Origin: Holophagales bacterium
Lineage (GTDB): Bacteria > Acidobacteriota > Thermoanaerobaculia > UBA5066
Assembly (NCBI GenBank): GCA_016714815.1
Contig: JADKBZ010000031.1
Coordinates: 124,001-188,000, forward strand
Length of the DNA: 64,000 nt
Direction of reading: 5' to 3'
Under the pieces are notes generated by a model. It searched no databases, was not told the DNA's origin, and saw only the letters and a program-made list of their open reading frames with translations. Of the stretch, positions 63,986-64,000 are shown piece after piece. Position 1 is the first letter of the stretch. Every line of letters starts with the position of its first letter. The position numbers and the translations under genes are program-made.

Positions 63986-64000
63986 GATCCGCGCTCCGGT
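63982..64000 (+). CDS. nosY: Start of the NosY permease (3' partial)
   Basis: Only ATGAGATCCGCGCTCCGGT is in the window, six codons (MRSALR). The ATG overlaps the nosF TGA (ATGA). The identification rests entirely on the conserved nosDFY gene order; the few residues are not diagnostic. Confidence 0.5.

Noticed and set aside
1..64000. tRNA, rRNA, CRISPR array, complete insertion sequence
   Set aside because: I saw no tRNA cloverleaf with a GTTCGA-type T loop in a gap, no rRNA, no repeat-spacer array and no transposase motif. The gaps are too short for most of these.

Overview
The window is a high-GC (roughly two thirds or more G+C), gene-dense bacterial chromosome segment with short intergenic gaps and many GTGA/ATGA/TGATG start-stop overlaps. 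The gene content suggests an Acidobacteriota-like Gram-negative bacterium: TonB receptor, FadL-like outer-membrane protein, type IV pilus ATPase, a propeller sensor fused to a Hanks kinase, a DUF4912-GH57 branching enzyme, a bacillithiol-type YtxJ protein and a Sec-type (clade II) nitrous oxide reductase locus. The taxonomic guess is inference; there is no rRNA marker.

Layout. 0-8 kb: a 5'-truncated glycosyltransferase with a long Ala/Glu/Arg coiled coil, a coupled Tat-exported SDR and M28 peptidase pair (minus), a 900-aa GH63-like glucosidase (plus) and a small DUF6265-like secreted protein. 8-24 kb: a giant alpha-2-macroglobulin (frameshifted near its C terminus), an esterase, a RapA-type SNF2 ATPase, a GH57 branching enzyme with a small Lys/Ala-rich ORF in front, a Cys/Met-metabolism PLP enzyme, a secreted unknown protein and an MFS exporter. 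24-29 kb: a periplasmic-propeller sensor Ser/Thr kinase and a threonine-dehydrogenase-like SDR. 29-35 kb: a minus-strand operon of a permease-HflK fusion, HflC-like, HflK-like, a cyclic-nucleotide-binding protein and PilT. 35-47 kb: two kinase + secreted TPR-like modules bracketing a FadL-like outer-membrane protein and a 12-repeat NHL giant. 47-51 kb: YtxJ and two secreted PKD/propeller proteins.

51-64 kb is the respiratory accessory region: a Cys-rich secreted protein, a TonB receptor with the CxxxM/HxM copper motif of OprC, then one plus-strand nos cluster: Fe-S flavoprotein, Rieske, cytochrome b, tetraheme and monoheme cytochromes c, nosZ, nosB, nosD, nosF and the first codons of nosY. 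It reads as copper uptake coupled to N2O respiration, with quinol (and perhaps NAD(P)H) electrons passing through a Rieske/b unit and cytochromes c to NosZ. The same 14-bp palindrome (ATGAC-N4-GTCAT, FNR-box geometry) lies in front of both the copper block and the nos operon, suggesting one regulator.

Caveat: from about 55.4 kb to the right edge, nearly every gene carries one or more frameshifts (about twenty in 8.5 kb), and nosZ also has an in-frame TAG, against about four in the first 55 kb. Catalytic motifs and gene junctions survive, so I favour sequence or assembly error over real decay, but this cannot be settled from the sequence alone. Frameshifted genes are listed as single spanning features.
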